Shown: positions 34,887 to 46,303, counted from the stretch's first letter. The stretch: DNA of 64,000 nt from Tetrapyrgos nigripes (GCA_013368315.1 JAACJM010000036.1:186001-250000); one strand, 5' to 3'. A program made the numbers and translations. Notes: generated by a model not told the origin, from the sequence alone.

Positions 34887-36304
34887 CTTACATGTTGCCT
34901 TAGATTTTCACTTCACTTGCATGAACATCCAAGTTAGTCGGAATCATATCCATAATATTGTATGTACTCATGAGTGCTTCATTTTTATAATGTGCTCTGT
35001 ACAAATTTATATGTGCTTACATGTTTTTTGCATTTTTGTGATGGACGACCTGTGATTATAGTACATAAGTACAACCAACATGAGTCTCAGAATGAAATAA
35101 GAATGACATACAACTTCACAATCTGTGGCAACTTGTTGCCACATAATTGGAGGACCCTTTTCACCATTCATAATGTGGGGGTAGAGAATGGCTGCGTCAT
35201 CTGATTTTTCACCCTTGAGGTACACATGATACACCCCTGCAGCCCAGTCTGACCTGAATTCCTTGGTGGGATGGGTTTGACGGGTAGTAGGTGTGAAATC
35301 AGCTGCCTGTTGTCATATCTTGAGTGCTAATTTTGTGTCAGGATCATATATTGATATAACTAAGAGCTCAAGACAAAGCTTGGCATTGGGTGGCAAATTG
35401 GGTAATGGTTATGATGTTGGTGATGATAGTTGTCAGAGTCCTGCATGTGAATCATTGTAAAAGACTGGATTGGATAAGCTGAAAAAGGAACCACAAATGG
35501 CAGCAAGTAATCCACAACTCACTGTCTTGTGAAGGAGGGTCAAGAGAAGAGGCAAGGAAAAGATGAAGGACCCCTATCAATGGGGCCTATGTGTCTTCAG
35601 GGAGGCTGCATCACCTGACCATGAATTGGCCAGGTGAGAAATAGGGTTGTGGGAAAAAGTCCCCTCAAGTTTTTCTCCAGTTCAGAACAGGCACATTCTC
35701 TGAGGGGGGTGCTCAGAACTGTTGAAAACATGATTTTTGGCTGATTTTCTGGCCCAATCCACCCCTGGCAGTGCTGCTGCACCACATTTGTTGAGGTAGC
35801 CCAAAACACCTTCTAAGTCTTCCAGGCAGGTTATAGGTGCACTATTGACTGGTTTAAGTCGGTGTAGACCACCATACTTTTTCTCCACGAAGGCTACATG
35901 TGATTTCACCACAGGTGTGACAATTCACAAACTACCCCTCTGGAGGCGCCCTGATCAGAACTATCATGTGATGGGTTAGTAACTGGCTAATCATTGATGC
36001 CTTTGCTTAATCTTGATAATAGGTGTCTTTTGTGTAAGTGTAGTACAAACACAAACTTAAAGACCTTTATACAAATAGTAAGGTGCAAGTGTTCCAAGTA
36101 GTCAGAATACTACAAGGACTTTTGGGGGTTTTGGTAGAGGTTTTGCACGAAGACACACAAGGTAAACACACACACACAGACTATAACAAGTCCACAAAGA
36201 TATAACCAACAGTTTCAATTCACAATTTGTAGGCCCAAATGCCTTATAACCAGTTTCACAAGTCTGAGGACACACACAAAAAGGTAACACACAAAAACAA
36301 ACAA
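34887..36304. other. Repeat-derived spacer, no gene recognised
   Basis: 1.4 kb of CpG-poor sequence. A minus-strand frame at 35682-35912 is open but matches nothing I know. CA-rich stretches at 36150-36300 lead into repeat E copy 1. Confidence 0.4.
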
Positions 36305-37717
36305 ATTTGATTCAACACTATTGATCCACACACTATGTTTATACTTGATGTGAGTGAAGTAAATTTGGTAGAAGTGTAGTCCGTGTTTCGCAGTCTCTAC
36401 AGCTAGCACTAGTGAGATGACCGATACTCTACAGTACGTGGCTTGAGTAACTACGAGAAATACCTAGTCCTTTTATACTACTCACAGCTACTACTATACA
36501 GTTCTACATTTCTTTTTAATGTCTGCTAAAAGGTACATAAGAAAAACAGAAATATTAGTCTAATCGCCAGTCCATGCTTGTCCATACTACTAGATTAAGT
36601 AGGTACTTTCTAATTAGGGTATCTAGGAAATGTAGAATATTATCTAAAACTAATAGGGCTTTCTATGTTCCCTTTGCTTCATCCTCTTGACTAAGAGTAC
36701 CTTCCTGGAACTGGCGGCCGTAGTCATTCTGACGCACATAGCTCCACCATCCATGCTGGGCTCCACTCATATGACTCACATTCCTTTACTGCCAATCAGT
36801 CGTTATAGGTTTGTGTAGTCCTTGCTTATTCCTCCCATTATGTTTTTCTGGTGCTACTATAGACTTGGTGTTTATAGACTTCGTTTCTAGTATACTGCCA
36901 GTTAGTTCTTATAGATGAGTCCTGCTCTCTATAAGGTCCTACATATCTTTTGTAGTCACACTTGTACCAATGAGAACACCTCAGTCATCAGGCACACATC
37001 TTGCCAATCTTACTGCTGCATTCGGAAATATCTTTACCCTTTTTGGGCTCTCTCGTTATGACTCATTCCTTAGATCACCTACTGGCAGTAATGAACTATG
37101 GGCTTTATTCCTTCACTGCTAGTCCATCCCTTTAGTACCATGTGAAAGCTGAGTTTTCTAGGAACTTGTACATATATACTTTGTCCTACTTTTGTATCCT
37201 TACTGCCTTTCAAAAGACTATCCCTTCTGTTTTGTTTACAAGCAAGGTATCGCTTGTTATACCGCTAGTTTGGACATAGTTGGTTACTAGGGCTTCCTCC
37301 GATTTCTCCGATTATGGTGCCATTCTAAACCAGTGATTGTTTAGTGCTAGAGTCTGGGTCGTATAGCCTACGTGTTCCTTGCCTGTGAATAGGGGCTTCA
37401 CTTTTCCTTGAGTTGCACTGGTGGTACTAAGTGCATTATAGTAGGAATGGTTACAAAGTCCTTATAGAACTTTGTATAGTATATGGGTGGATCTGCTACT
37501 ATAACTGAAGCACCATACACATCAACCATAGTACTTAGAATAAGCATATCCTATTCATAAGTACTTAGTTTTATTGTACTGGCGCATACACTTATTCCAC
37601 TAGCGCTTTAACTAGCAGTTTGGGACTCACTCTAGTCCTTTATATACCAATTGAAGTGGTGAATCAGCTTTCTAACTGCCAATTAGCGTTTCTATATGCG
37701 GATTTTGTACAGCGTAT
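36305..37717 (+). repeat. Unclassified AT-rich repeat E, copy 1
   Basis: Non-coding, about 1.4 kb. It matches the reverse complement of 52735-54052, part of 54060-54840 and the fragment 45774-45945. Landmarks are ACTCTACAGTACGTGGCTTG (36426), GTACATATATACTTTGTCCT (37169) and the end GGATTTTGTACAGCGTATCA (37698-37717). Its end in CA could suit an LTR, but no coding partner is visible. Confidence 0.65.
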
Positions 37718-37752
37718 CATCGAGCAGAGAGATAAAAGAAGAATAAAAGTTC

Positions 37753-38195
37753 TAGCCAAACATGGTGACCCCAAAATGGGGCCACCTGAAAACAAATATG
37801 AATTTGGAGAAATGATGTTGAAGGGCTTACAGAGATACTGTAGATAACTACTAAGAAACTGCCTGAGCAGGGATACATTAAAAACCTCAGGGCATCAAAA
37901 ACCACATGGGAAAAAAAATCAGCCTCAGAGGAAAAGTTGCCACTGCTAGGGGTAATACAGGGATGGATGCAGGAGGGTCAGAAAAATGAGTTCCAAAGGA
38001 AATTGGAATGAGTGAAGAAATGTACACTAATAAGTACTATATGTATAATACCTGTATGAAAAAGGAGCAGAGAGGATAAACAGGAGGGTTGAGTCAGGGA
38101 GAGTTGTGGAGAGGATCAAGTTCTCACTGGGATTGCCAGATCACTGAAACTTGACCAGGAGACCTGACCTCCCTGACTATGTCAGATCATTGGTG
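37753..38195. mobile_element. Short deletion derivative of the tyrosine-recombinase element
   Basis: The left end TAGCCAAACATGGTGACCCC matches TAGCCAAATGTGGCGACCCC at 41513. CTGCCTGAGCAGGG is shared at 37860 and 41720. The right end (CCTGACCTCCCTGA...TCAGATCAT, near 38165) matches 45047-45076. About 3.1 kb of interior, including the recombinase, is missing. Between the ends the similarity is patchy. Confidence 0.55.
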
Positions 38196-39766
38196 TACAG
38201 GTAGTGCAGGTAGGGCTCGAGGTTTCTCTCTGGCGAACTATTAGACTTGTATAAATCATAAATCTAAACATATTGAAAAACTTTTTGGGAAACAACTCAG
38301 AGTTTTTCCCACAACCCTAGCAAGAAAACTCTCTCTAACCACCATTTCTCTCCACAAAACCACCATTATCCAGACTCTCTCCACAACCACCATTCTCTCT
38401 ACAAACCACCATTCTCCCTGCCCTTCTTCCCTGCCCTCCTCTGAGTCCTCCCTCTGCCGCCTCTCTGTATCACTCCACGAACACCTTCTCGTACTTTTTT
38501 CCTTCAGAAACTTGAAGCGCAACTTGGGTCAAAAGGGTTGAAGCCCCTGTACCATCCCCTGTATCCCCTGAATCATGAAGTGTCTCAGCACCACAAAATG
38601 TCTTGGAGTATGTATATAGGTTGGGCACACCGAGACAAGAGGTACCCTCACCATGCATTCAACTTCCATGATCCCAAATGCTTGGCCAAAATATCTGCCT
38701 GGATGGGCAGGAACCCTCATCCAAGCTCATAACAGGTTAAACAATAGTCATGCATTTCCACATGCCTGTCCTGGAGAGTACATCCACTCAACTGCTCTTA
38801 TAATTGTTCTAGACTGATAGAATTGGTGAATTGTATGCACAACAGAATGGAGGAAGCTGTTGTGAAATGGAACACTGCTTGGGGCCCATACAGATTCATC
38901 AGAAGTCTTATACTCTAAGGAATTTTATACCAATAGGAACAAGCTTATATGGTGAAGTTCAAGTTTTTACTGATGCAGTTTCATCGACTGATCAAGAGCT
39001 GACTCCATTGACCTCTTAGCTTGATATAATCACAGGGGGCAAAGTCACAAATGATTGTGTCCATCTTCTGCATATTTGGGGGCCTCAGCCTGGTGTTACT
39101 GTGTCAAAGGAAAGGGTTCAAGATCCTTGTGACTGTTACAACAAGTTGTTGTGCGATGGGCATATACAAGAGGTCACAACATACCATCAACCTGTGGAAA
39201 ATATTGCCTGATGCCTCCAGATTGGATGGCTCTGGTTACCTGTAAGTCTGCTTTTATATTTTGGATGCTGCTCAAAGAGCCTAACCAGTAGCTTTCACAG
39301 TGAATGGAAGACAGAAGTTGAATCTAGAGACATTTATCCTCCAAGGCAAGCACAGGTAGGTTCATTTACACAAATCCAGATGTTGAGTGGTCTGACATTA
39401 GCTTTTACAGCTGGCTATTAACCATCATCCAGGAATCCAAAGGGCTTGAGCTCTGAATATGACCACTACCATTTCATTATGTGCTGCTGCCAATACTACA
39501 GCTACATCCTCATCCACATCTGCAGCTGCATTGTGTATGGTTGCCATTTCCACTTCCTAGCTTCAATTTACTTCCCTGGTTTCTTCATTTCCTGTATCTG
39601 TATGTTGGCTACTTTGGTTTGCTGTCACTTTTAGATGCTTGTGTTCATTCACATATAGTACTTGCAGTTCACTTCAACTTGACTTTTGCTTGATCATAGT
39701 CTATATACACTGTACTAACCTATGTGTAATCAAGTTTTGGAATAACATGCCTAAGAGTCAGACGTA
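38196..39766. other. Repeat-region sequence, no gene recognised
   Basis: 1.6 kb with no recognisable gene. 38325-38425 contains about five imperfect repeats of a CCACCATTNTCTC type. Short frames at 39050-39245 and 38529-38720 match nothing I know. Confidence 0.4.
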
Positions 39767-40198
39767 TCACTGTGCTCTGTAAGCAATCTTCAGCTTTCAT
39801 CCCAACCAGTATACATCTCGGCCCTTCAATGACATGATTGTTATTGAGACCACTCAATGTCAACCACCATGTCCTCCACTGAAGTACCCTTCAAAATCTT
39901 GGTCTCTGACAATCAACTCGACTTGTTATGCAAGAAACTAGACCTTGTTAGAACTCAAAAACACTGAGTGGAGGTATGGAGCCCTCTCTCAGATATCAAG
40001 CATCTAGTAGTGAGATGGAAAGACAGGTATGATTGGAGAGCTGAAGAAGCCAAGTTGAACAAGGAGCTACTGCAGTTTACAAGGGATATCAAGGTTATGG
40101 GAAATGGAATGTGGAATATCCATTATGTGCACAAGAAGAGGTGGAGAATGTGATTCTGCTGCTTTTTGTTCATGGACATGGGTACAAATTAAATCCTG

Positions 40199-40731
40199 TG
40201 TCATGACAGTATTATTTTCAAGGCATTTTCGTTCATTTTCTGTTTCTTTTCTTTATCAGTCACTGCCTTTTGATCATCATTTTGTTCATCCTTTGCCCTA
40301 TCTTTTGTTCATCTTTCCTTGATCATCTATGCACAGCTATCATCCCCTGTTTCATCATTTGTTCATCTTTTTATGATACATCTCTTACAGGGACACTACG
40401 CACAGCTTGTTCCTCTTTTGTTCATCTTTTCATGATATATCTCTTACAGTGACAATAGGCTGTACTTTGATTGTTCTGGACAGTTCTCTGATTCCTTTCT
40501 TTGCTTTGGGCAGTTTTTATCTTTCTTTCTGTTCTGTGTATATAAGCTTAGAGTAGTAGCTCCCTAGTCTCCATCTTGACCTCTTCGTCTTGGGACTAGG
40601 TGAGCATCTCATGTATTCCTTGTCTTCATTCAATATTAACTTCATCTTGGGACTAGTCTCTCATCGTTATCTGTCTACTGTTGTTCTGTCTACGCCTACT
40701 GCTTAGAGCCAAGTGTGTGCTCTTTACCACA
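40199..40731 (+). mobile_element. Solo LTR, family B (533 bp)
   Basis: Begins TGTCATGACAG and ends CTCTTTACCACA. TCCTG target duplications stand at 40194-40198 and 40732-40736. It has a good TATA region (GTGTATATAAGC near 40538) and two internal copies of TTTGTTCATCTTTT...ATCTCTTACAG. It lies in intron 1 of the epoxide hydrolase pseudogene; comparison with the intact gene confirms the empty site. Confidence 0.85.
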
Positions 40732-40803
40732 TCCTGCTCATTTGATATGCCCTTTGTGCTCATGCTGAAGTGATCTTGTTACTTGAAACAGACAGGGCCT
40801 GGC

Positions 40804-41235
40804 TGTCAAGAACATTGTCACTTAGCAATTAACCACCCAAGTCACACAATGAACAAGATAGATTGACACGATATAAGAGACGAGAGAAGGAAAAGAGATG
40901 TAGAGAAATGGTAGAGGCGAGAGACGTATGAGTAGCTGACTATGCTCAACACTGCACTGTACTGAGAGCTGAGTGGAGACGAAGTGAACAGACTAAAGAA
41001 CTAACTACAAGCCCGTTGGTATATATGTGAAAGAAGTGAATAGAGAGTAAGTGAATAAGTGAGAATGTCCATGGAGATAGGAATCGGAGCTAGGAATTGG
41101 AGGAGATAAATGATGTACATGTCAGATCAAGAGATGGTAACCGTAGACAAGGAAAACAATGATGAGAGTATGAAAGAAATGAATAGTAGTCCATGGAGTT
41201 AAGAAATAAATAGGGAAGAGCGGTGATTCGTGACA
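40804..41235. mobile_element. Solo LTR, family A (432 bp)
   Basis: Begins TGTCAAGAAC and ends GATTCGTGACA. CTGGC target duplications stand at 40799-40803 and 41236-41240. Removing it and one CTGGC restores continuity with the intact gene at its intron 1/exon 2 border (GGGCCCGGCAG in the original). It shares ACCACCCAAGTCACACAAT with the copy at 43473. Confidence 0.88.
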
Positions 41236-41426
41236 CTGGCAGTTTCATTGAAGCAAGATTCTTCCTTTGCTAGTTCAGGTGTCTCTGAATGGCAAATTTC
41301 TGAGCATTCACATTGTTGCATTTAGTCTACCCAGCTATGGTTTCTTGGAGGCTCCCATCCCCTCTCCAAGTCCCCTTCCACACTATCTCCTGCCACTCAC
41401 ACATCACTCACAAAGATTCATCTTCT

Positions 41427-41465
41427 GCCCAGCCACCAACAAAACTAAGTATCAAGTGGATTTCC
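41427..41465. repeat. Left copy of a 39-bp direct repeat outside the tyrosine-recombinase element
   Basis: GCCCAGCCACCAACAAAACT and the following 19 bases recur exactly at 45216-45254, on the other side of the element. Confidence 0.75.
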
Positions 41466-41880
41466 GACTGTCTAATTGTCACAGTCTCACTTAATCAAGT
41501 TGAGTTAAGGTTTAGCCAAATGTGGCGACCCCAAAGGCTGGGGCCGCCCAAAGAAAAAATGAATATAATGATGGTGAAGCGCTAAAGGAGGTAAAGGAAA
41601 AAAATGGGATGGGATGGGAGGGACATAAGAGTAATTTGAGAAGAGAAGAATAAGAAAACAAAAAAAAAAATAATCATGACAGAAGAATTAATGATGAAGG
41701 GAAGCTATGTTGCTCGACTGCCTGAGCAGGGTCTGTCATGCTGTCAAAGCGGGGACATAATCTGACCTGGTATACACGGTGCAAATCTGAGCTCAAGCCA
41801 CCCCAAAAAAAGAATAATAACACCAGAAGATTGTGTAAAATGAAAAACCAAAAGAAAGAAGACAGGCAGGGTAACACTAG

Positions 41881-42888
41881 TCATTCACGAGCAGATCTGG
41901 AGTGATAAAGAGCCTGAAGAAGGATGGAGTGTTTACAGATGTAGATCTGGAAAGTGTCGGATTTCCAATGCCCAGTTGCCTGAATTGCATTGGGAGGGTA
42001 GCTGTCCTCAGCCATCTTTGTTGCTCCTCCTGCTCACATAGACTGTCCACCAAACTTTTTCTCTGGGAAGAAAGCTCGAAACCTTTCCATGAACCATGTA
42101 CAATCTGGCACTTTTCCGTTGCTGCGAATCCAGAGTTCAGGACGAAGTGGGAAGTGCCTGTCACAAGAGGTGAGGTAGGACATGAAATAGGGGTGTGGAT
42201 TTGTTGATTCTGAGACCATTCGTACAATGATGAGGTTTCCCTCAAAGAAACGGTCGCTCTTGTGACCTGGCAGGAAGAAGGAAGAAAAGTCAGGATGGGA
42301 AAGGTCAACAGTGTTCTGCGTAGTTGTCTTTCTTCGATTGATGAGCTGATGATTCGCAGGGTCAGTGAGCTCAGCCAGACAAAGCAGTGTGTGAATACTG
42401 GTTAGAAGTTGGGATGCGAAGAGGAGGTCGTTATGAGGAGAGGTCATGCTTATTTGGGATAGAACATGATGAATGATGTCATCGTGAGATAATGGATATT
42501 TGTGTTGAGGGCCTGACCCATGCCTGTGCAAACACCCAGCCATAGTTTTTCAGACCATGGGAGAGTCCCGGACCTTTCAGACATTGGGAAAATCGGCTTC
42601 AAGTTCATTACAGATGCCTGAAAGGTACGAATTGATGGAATTGGGTCAGATATGTGCTGACATATAAACTGAGAAGAAGCTGAGAGTGTCTGTAGTGGGC
42701 TCAACAGGGAAGGAGTGGATTTTACAGAAATTGATGTATGAGTTCAGAGCAGAAGAATATGTGTTGGAAGAAGAAGGATCAATAGATAGACCCAGGGCAA
42801 TAGATCGTTCGTGTGTAAGCTTCTTGAGGGTCCATGGTGTTTGTTTGGGTTGTCTCAAGTTAGGAGTCAAAGAGAACATGTTGGGCAA
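41881..42888 (-). pseudogene. Tyrosine recombinase/DNA breaking-rejoining enzyme (broken)
   Basis: N-terminal SAM-like/core-binding part: NTYSSALNSYINFCKIHSF (near 42770). A break at the stop after VYMSAHI (near 42648) is followed by further frame changes. The catalytic part includes ELTDP, FFLPGHKSDRFFEGN and WFMERFRAFFP (42330-42050). The codon where family members carry the Arg of the RAGGAT box is TGA (42034-42036), consistent with CGA to TGA. After it the frame stays open through GHWKSDTFQIYI (Tyr nucleophile) to TGA at 41881. I know the family as common, often multicopy, in Agaricomycetes. Confidence 0.75.
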
Positions 42889-43046
42889 AAATTTGATTTA
42901 GTGAAACAGGTTTTTATATGGCAAGAGGAGATGAGAACGTATGTATAAATTCATTTCCATAAGTTTTACAAGCCTAAAACAAAGGGACCAAAGCAAAAAA
43001 ACTGTACAAAAAAACAGGGGAGAGATGAATGAACTCAAGATCAACA

Positions 43047-44816
43047 TTATTTACAAGCAGGGGTAGTGTTAGGGGTAGAGGCAGTGGTTGGCTTAGGGGG
43101 CAGAGCATTAGGAGATTTGTATCTAGCCTGCATCACAGGGCACTTGGAGCTGTGATGACCAGGGGTTTCACACACATTGCAAATGTGAAGCTGAGGACAA
43201 GTACCAGCTGGAAGCATACAATGTTCCATGTTCCAGTTGTTACATGGAACGTGGAGGAAGTAGAGAATGAAGGAGTGGTAACTTGCTCCTCAACGCAAGC
43301 TCCAGTGGAGTCGATGATAGCCATCTTCAGGTCCAGGAAACTTGTGAAGTCGGTGAGAAGTAGGTCTCATTGACCACTGACACAGGTTCTGACATCCCGA
43401 TCAAAGTTTATGACATGTGGGTGTAGAGTCTGTTGTATGGCCGCAAACATGTGTCAGATGTATTGACCATACTGTCAAGGTTGTCGATACACTCAATAAC
43501 CACCCAAGTCACACAATACGAGAAAGCCGGTTACAAGAGAATAGATTGGTTGAGAGAGGTAAAGAGATAGAGAAATAGGGAAAGTAAGCTGACTAGGCTC
43601 TACACTGCATAGTAAAAGTACGGAGTGGAGACGAAGTGAACGAACTAAGGAATAGGTTACAAGGATCACAGGTATATAAGTAAAATATGAACAGATGGGA
43701 AAGAATCAGTAATAATAGACAGTATCATGTGGAAACGTCAAGGGCGAGAAGGTAATAGGCTAAATATGGATAGATGAAGGTACTGGATCATAAGGAATGA
43801 TTGACAGTGAGAATGTCCGTGGAGATAGAAAGCGGAGGAGATAAGTATGTGAGTCATAGATCTAGAGAGATGGTAACTATAGACGATGATGAGAAATGGT
43901 TGATGTTTATGGGGTTAAAGTGGGAAGTAGTAGTAAAGGGAAAAGAATAGAAAGGAAATGAATAGGCGGGGAACGATTCATGACACATACGTGGTGAGCT
44001 CTGCAAATCTGTGAGGGAAAATGACGAGGTAGGCAGAGACTGTATGGTCCCATGCAACACCCCAATCATTGCTTGAAGTAATGGCTTTTGCAGGGGAATA
44101 ATCACCAATGATGAGAGAAAGGTTGTCGTTTATGGATTCCACATGATCTGATGTATAGTTGATTGAATGGACAGATGCAAAGATGACGTCAAGAGCACCG
44201 CCTTGAGTTCTGAACAAGGGAAATTGGGACATTGAGGAGAACAGAGGATGGATCGAAGTGTGGCTTTGACGTCTTGTAGATTAAGAGTGAGAATATCGAG
44301 GGTACGCTGTAATGATGGGGATAAACTGGTGGATTGGGGATCTTCATTCCAGGGGAACCTGGAGTCATCAATAGCAACCCTTTTTCATGGCGGATTATCC
44401 CTGTTCTCATCACTGTCATCAGGAGCAACATGTACATGTTTTTCCTGAGCTCGCAAGGTCTGCTTCACGCTCTTGTCTGCTGCAGACGCCATCTGTTTGT
44501 CATGGTCTTCAATCATAGCGTTGTAACTGTTGAAAGTATTGATATATGTAGAGTTACTGAGGGCGAATTTCTTGTGGAAGTCATCTAGAGTTATAAGAAT
44601 TCTTTTCAAGGTGACTGGCTTTGATATATTACCCTTCTGGTATTCCTCTACTGCTTGCAAGCATTTGTTAATGAATGCTCAATTATCAGCTTCGGTTGGA
44701 GTGACTGCTGATGGGGGGGCTATGATTGTTGGAGCAGCGGTGTCAGTGTTGACAGTGGGAGCAGTGGAAGGTGTGGCTGTCATAGGAGGGACAGAGGGAG
44801 TAGTGGATTCAGGCAT
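43047..44816 (-). pseudogene. Gag-like zinc-knuckle protein of the tyrosine-recombinase element (broken)
   Basis: Starts MPESTTPSVPPMTATPST at 44816 with a Pro/Thr/Ala-rich head. TGA at 44679-44681 precedes AFINKCLQAVEEYQKGNI. Helical and charged segments follow (TFNSYNAMIEDHDKQMASAA), then another stop near 44385. The solo LTR 43473-43985 splits the rest. The C-terminus has one CCHC knuckle (CNVCETPGHHSSKC, near 43170) and ends at about 43047. The function is probably nucleic-acid binding. Confidence 0.6.
43473..43985. mobile_element. Solo LTR, family A (513 bp)
   Basis: Begins TGTCAAGG and ends GATTCATGACA. CATAC target duplications stand at 43468-43472 and 43986-43990. It is inserted in the Gag-like ORF of the tyrosine-recombinase element, so it is younger than that element. 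Confidence 0.85.
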
Positions 44817-45083
44817 ATTGTGAATGAAGAGATTCAGAGAGAATGGAGTTGTTGATGAGATATCAGTGAAAAAATGCTGGACGAGTTCAAGTAGAACAAG
44901 TAAAGTATGTAGATCTAAGTATGGAATATAAATAGTACTACAAGATAGGGTTAAGACAATGGTGAGCCGGGAGAGCATGCAAAGAGGAGTGTTTTGGTAA
45001 GATCAGACTCTCGCTGGTATTGCCAGTTCATCAGGTCTGACTGAATAGCCTGACCTCCCTGAGTCAAATCAGATCATCAGTGT

Positions 45084-45773
45084 GTGAGCTAGAGAGCAAT
45101 GAGAGTAAGACTTGATGGCTCAACCACACAATTAGACACATGTAAATTCAAAATTTAAACACGATTTGTCAAGATTACAAGGACATACAAAGTGTGAGTC
45201 ACCCCAACAAAGTCCGCCCAGCCACCAACAAAACTAAGTATCAAGTGGATTTCCAACTGTTTTGTCGAGATTACAAGGACATACAAAGCATGAGTGTCCC
45301 CTTTCCCATATGGATAGCCCTAATGCAAAACCTCCTTGAAGCGAAGACTACCTGCTTCTTGTCTACTTCTGTCACTACAGGGCAAGCTTGAGGAGATGAT
45401 GATGAGATGAGGAAATGCTGAAGGATGCAGAGGTCCATGCAGCATATGGTGCATCCCAGACACCATCATGGTCACATCTCATAACTTCAGGCATGCTGGC
45501 TGCACATCTGATGTCTCTGATATGGTATGTACAATTTACTGTGTCACCCTGTTGTGCCACTATGCCATTATGGCGTGTTGATGTGTCGTAGCAAAAAGCA
45601 ATGTCTGCAATAAAGCCATTGTTATAATGGAATTTGAGTGGTATTAATACAGAATGGAAGAGTATAAACGGTGGAATGTACTGGCATAGAATATTCATCA
45701 GTAATGTAAAATTTATAGTTTGATCTTGTTCTATACTAGGTAAATACCTTGTAAGGGGACTTGCAGCCATACG
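45084..45773. other. Spacer with a local duplication
   Basis: GATTACAAGGACATACAAAG occurs twice (near 45172 and 45270), bracketing the right 39-bp direct repeat (45216-45254). No gene. Confidence 0.45.
45216..45254. repeat. Right copy of the 39-bp direct repeat
   Basis: Identical to 41427-41465; see that entry. Confidence 0.75.
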
Positions 45774-45945
45774 TTGATACACCGTACAAAATCGCCATAT
45801 ACATACTTAGATTTTGGTCCATAATATCAGTTTTGATGTTCTTTTAAGGAAATAAGAGGACTAGGGTGAGCCCTGAACTGCTAGTTAAGACCTAGCGGGA
45901 CTAGAAAACAATGGTACAATAATATTAAGTGCTTATGGATGGAGA
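45774..45945 (-). repeat. Repeat E, copy 4 (terminal 172 bp only)
   Basis: Matches the E terminus (compare 52735-52905): GATACACCGTACAAAATCGCC through GTACAATAATATTAAGTGCTT. It is cut off exactly at the Copia 3' LTR, so Copia probably inserted into an E copy. Confidence 0.7.
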
Positions 45946-46303
45946 TGACAAGCAGGCATGGTACAGTATGTACACTAAAAGCAGAGTGGCAACCCTGTAC
46001 TTACCTGGGGATGAGTAGTTGCTTGTTAGAGCTGTTAGAGGCTTGTTAGAGTGATAAGAGTAAGTATGAAACTTATTATTTGGGGGACTTTCTAGTAGTC
46101 CTTATATACCTACAAGATGTGGCTGTATCTACAAATGTGGCTACAGATTACCATGCTATAAAGCTGTATGTATGATTACTAGTAACTACATATGATCAAT
46201 CTATCAATTAATGATAGATGCCATTGTGCCACAGTTATGCTGTGCACTTAACAACATCTTTGATGGTTGATGGCTGCATATTACAATGTGCCATTACAAC
46301 ACT
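45946..46303 (-). repeat. Copia 3' LTR (358 bp)
   Basis: TG...CA ends and a polypurine tract directly internal to it. It shares about 100 bp with the 5' LTR remnant (GTACACTAAAAG...GCTTGTTAGAG). Confidence 0.82.

Larger units (their letters stand above)
39767..41358 (+). pseudogene. Decayed duplicate of the epoxide hydrolase gene, split by two solo LTRs
   Basis: From 39767 the sequence follows 15227-15862 (promoter, exon 1, intron 1, start of exon 2). It keeps CCATGTCCTCCACTGAAGTA around the start codon. Differences are mostly C-to-T and G-to-A at former CpG sites, plus small deletions (one shifts the frame near 39950). Solo LTRs 40199-40731 and 40804-41235 interrupt it. Similarity stops at the codons GGTTTCTTGGAGGCTCC, so exons 3-9 are absent. 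The copy cannot encode an enzyme. Confidence 0.88.
41513..45083 (-). mobile_element. Tyrosine-recombinase mobile element (Crypton- or YR-type), decayed
   Basis: About 3.6 kb. The ends are defined by similarity to the deletion derivative 37753-38195. On the minus strand it carries a Gag-like zinc-knuckle ORF (44816-43047) and a tyrosine recombinase ORF (42888-41881). No reverse transcriptase is visible between them, which favours a Crypton-like element over DIRS, but a family A solo LTR occupies the middle and the assignment is open. A 39-bp direct repeat lies outside both ends. Confidence 0.65.

Noticed and set aside
35644..38308. TAGGGTTGTGGGAAAAA at 35643 and inverted near 38308 as ends of a 2.7-kb transposon
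   Set aside because: Only 17 bp match, no target duplication found, and the interval contains two unrelated repeats; chance match in biased sequence cannot be excluded.
38529..39245. Short open frames as a decayed transposase
   Set aside because: I could not match any motif (DDE, zinc finger, recombinase) on either strand.
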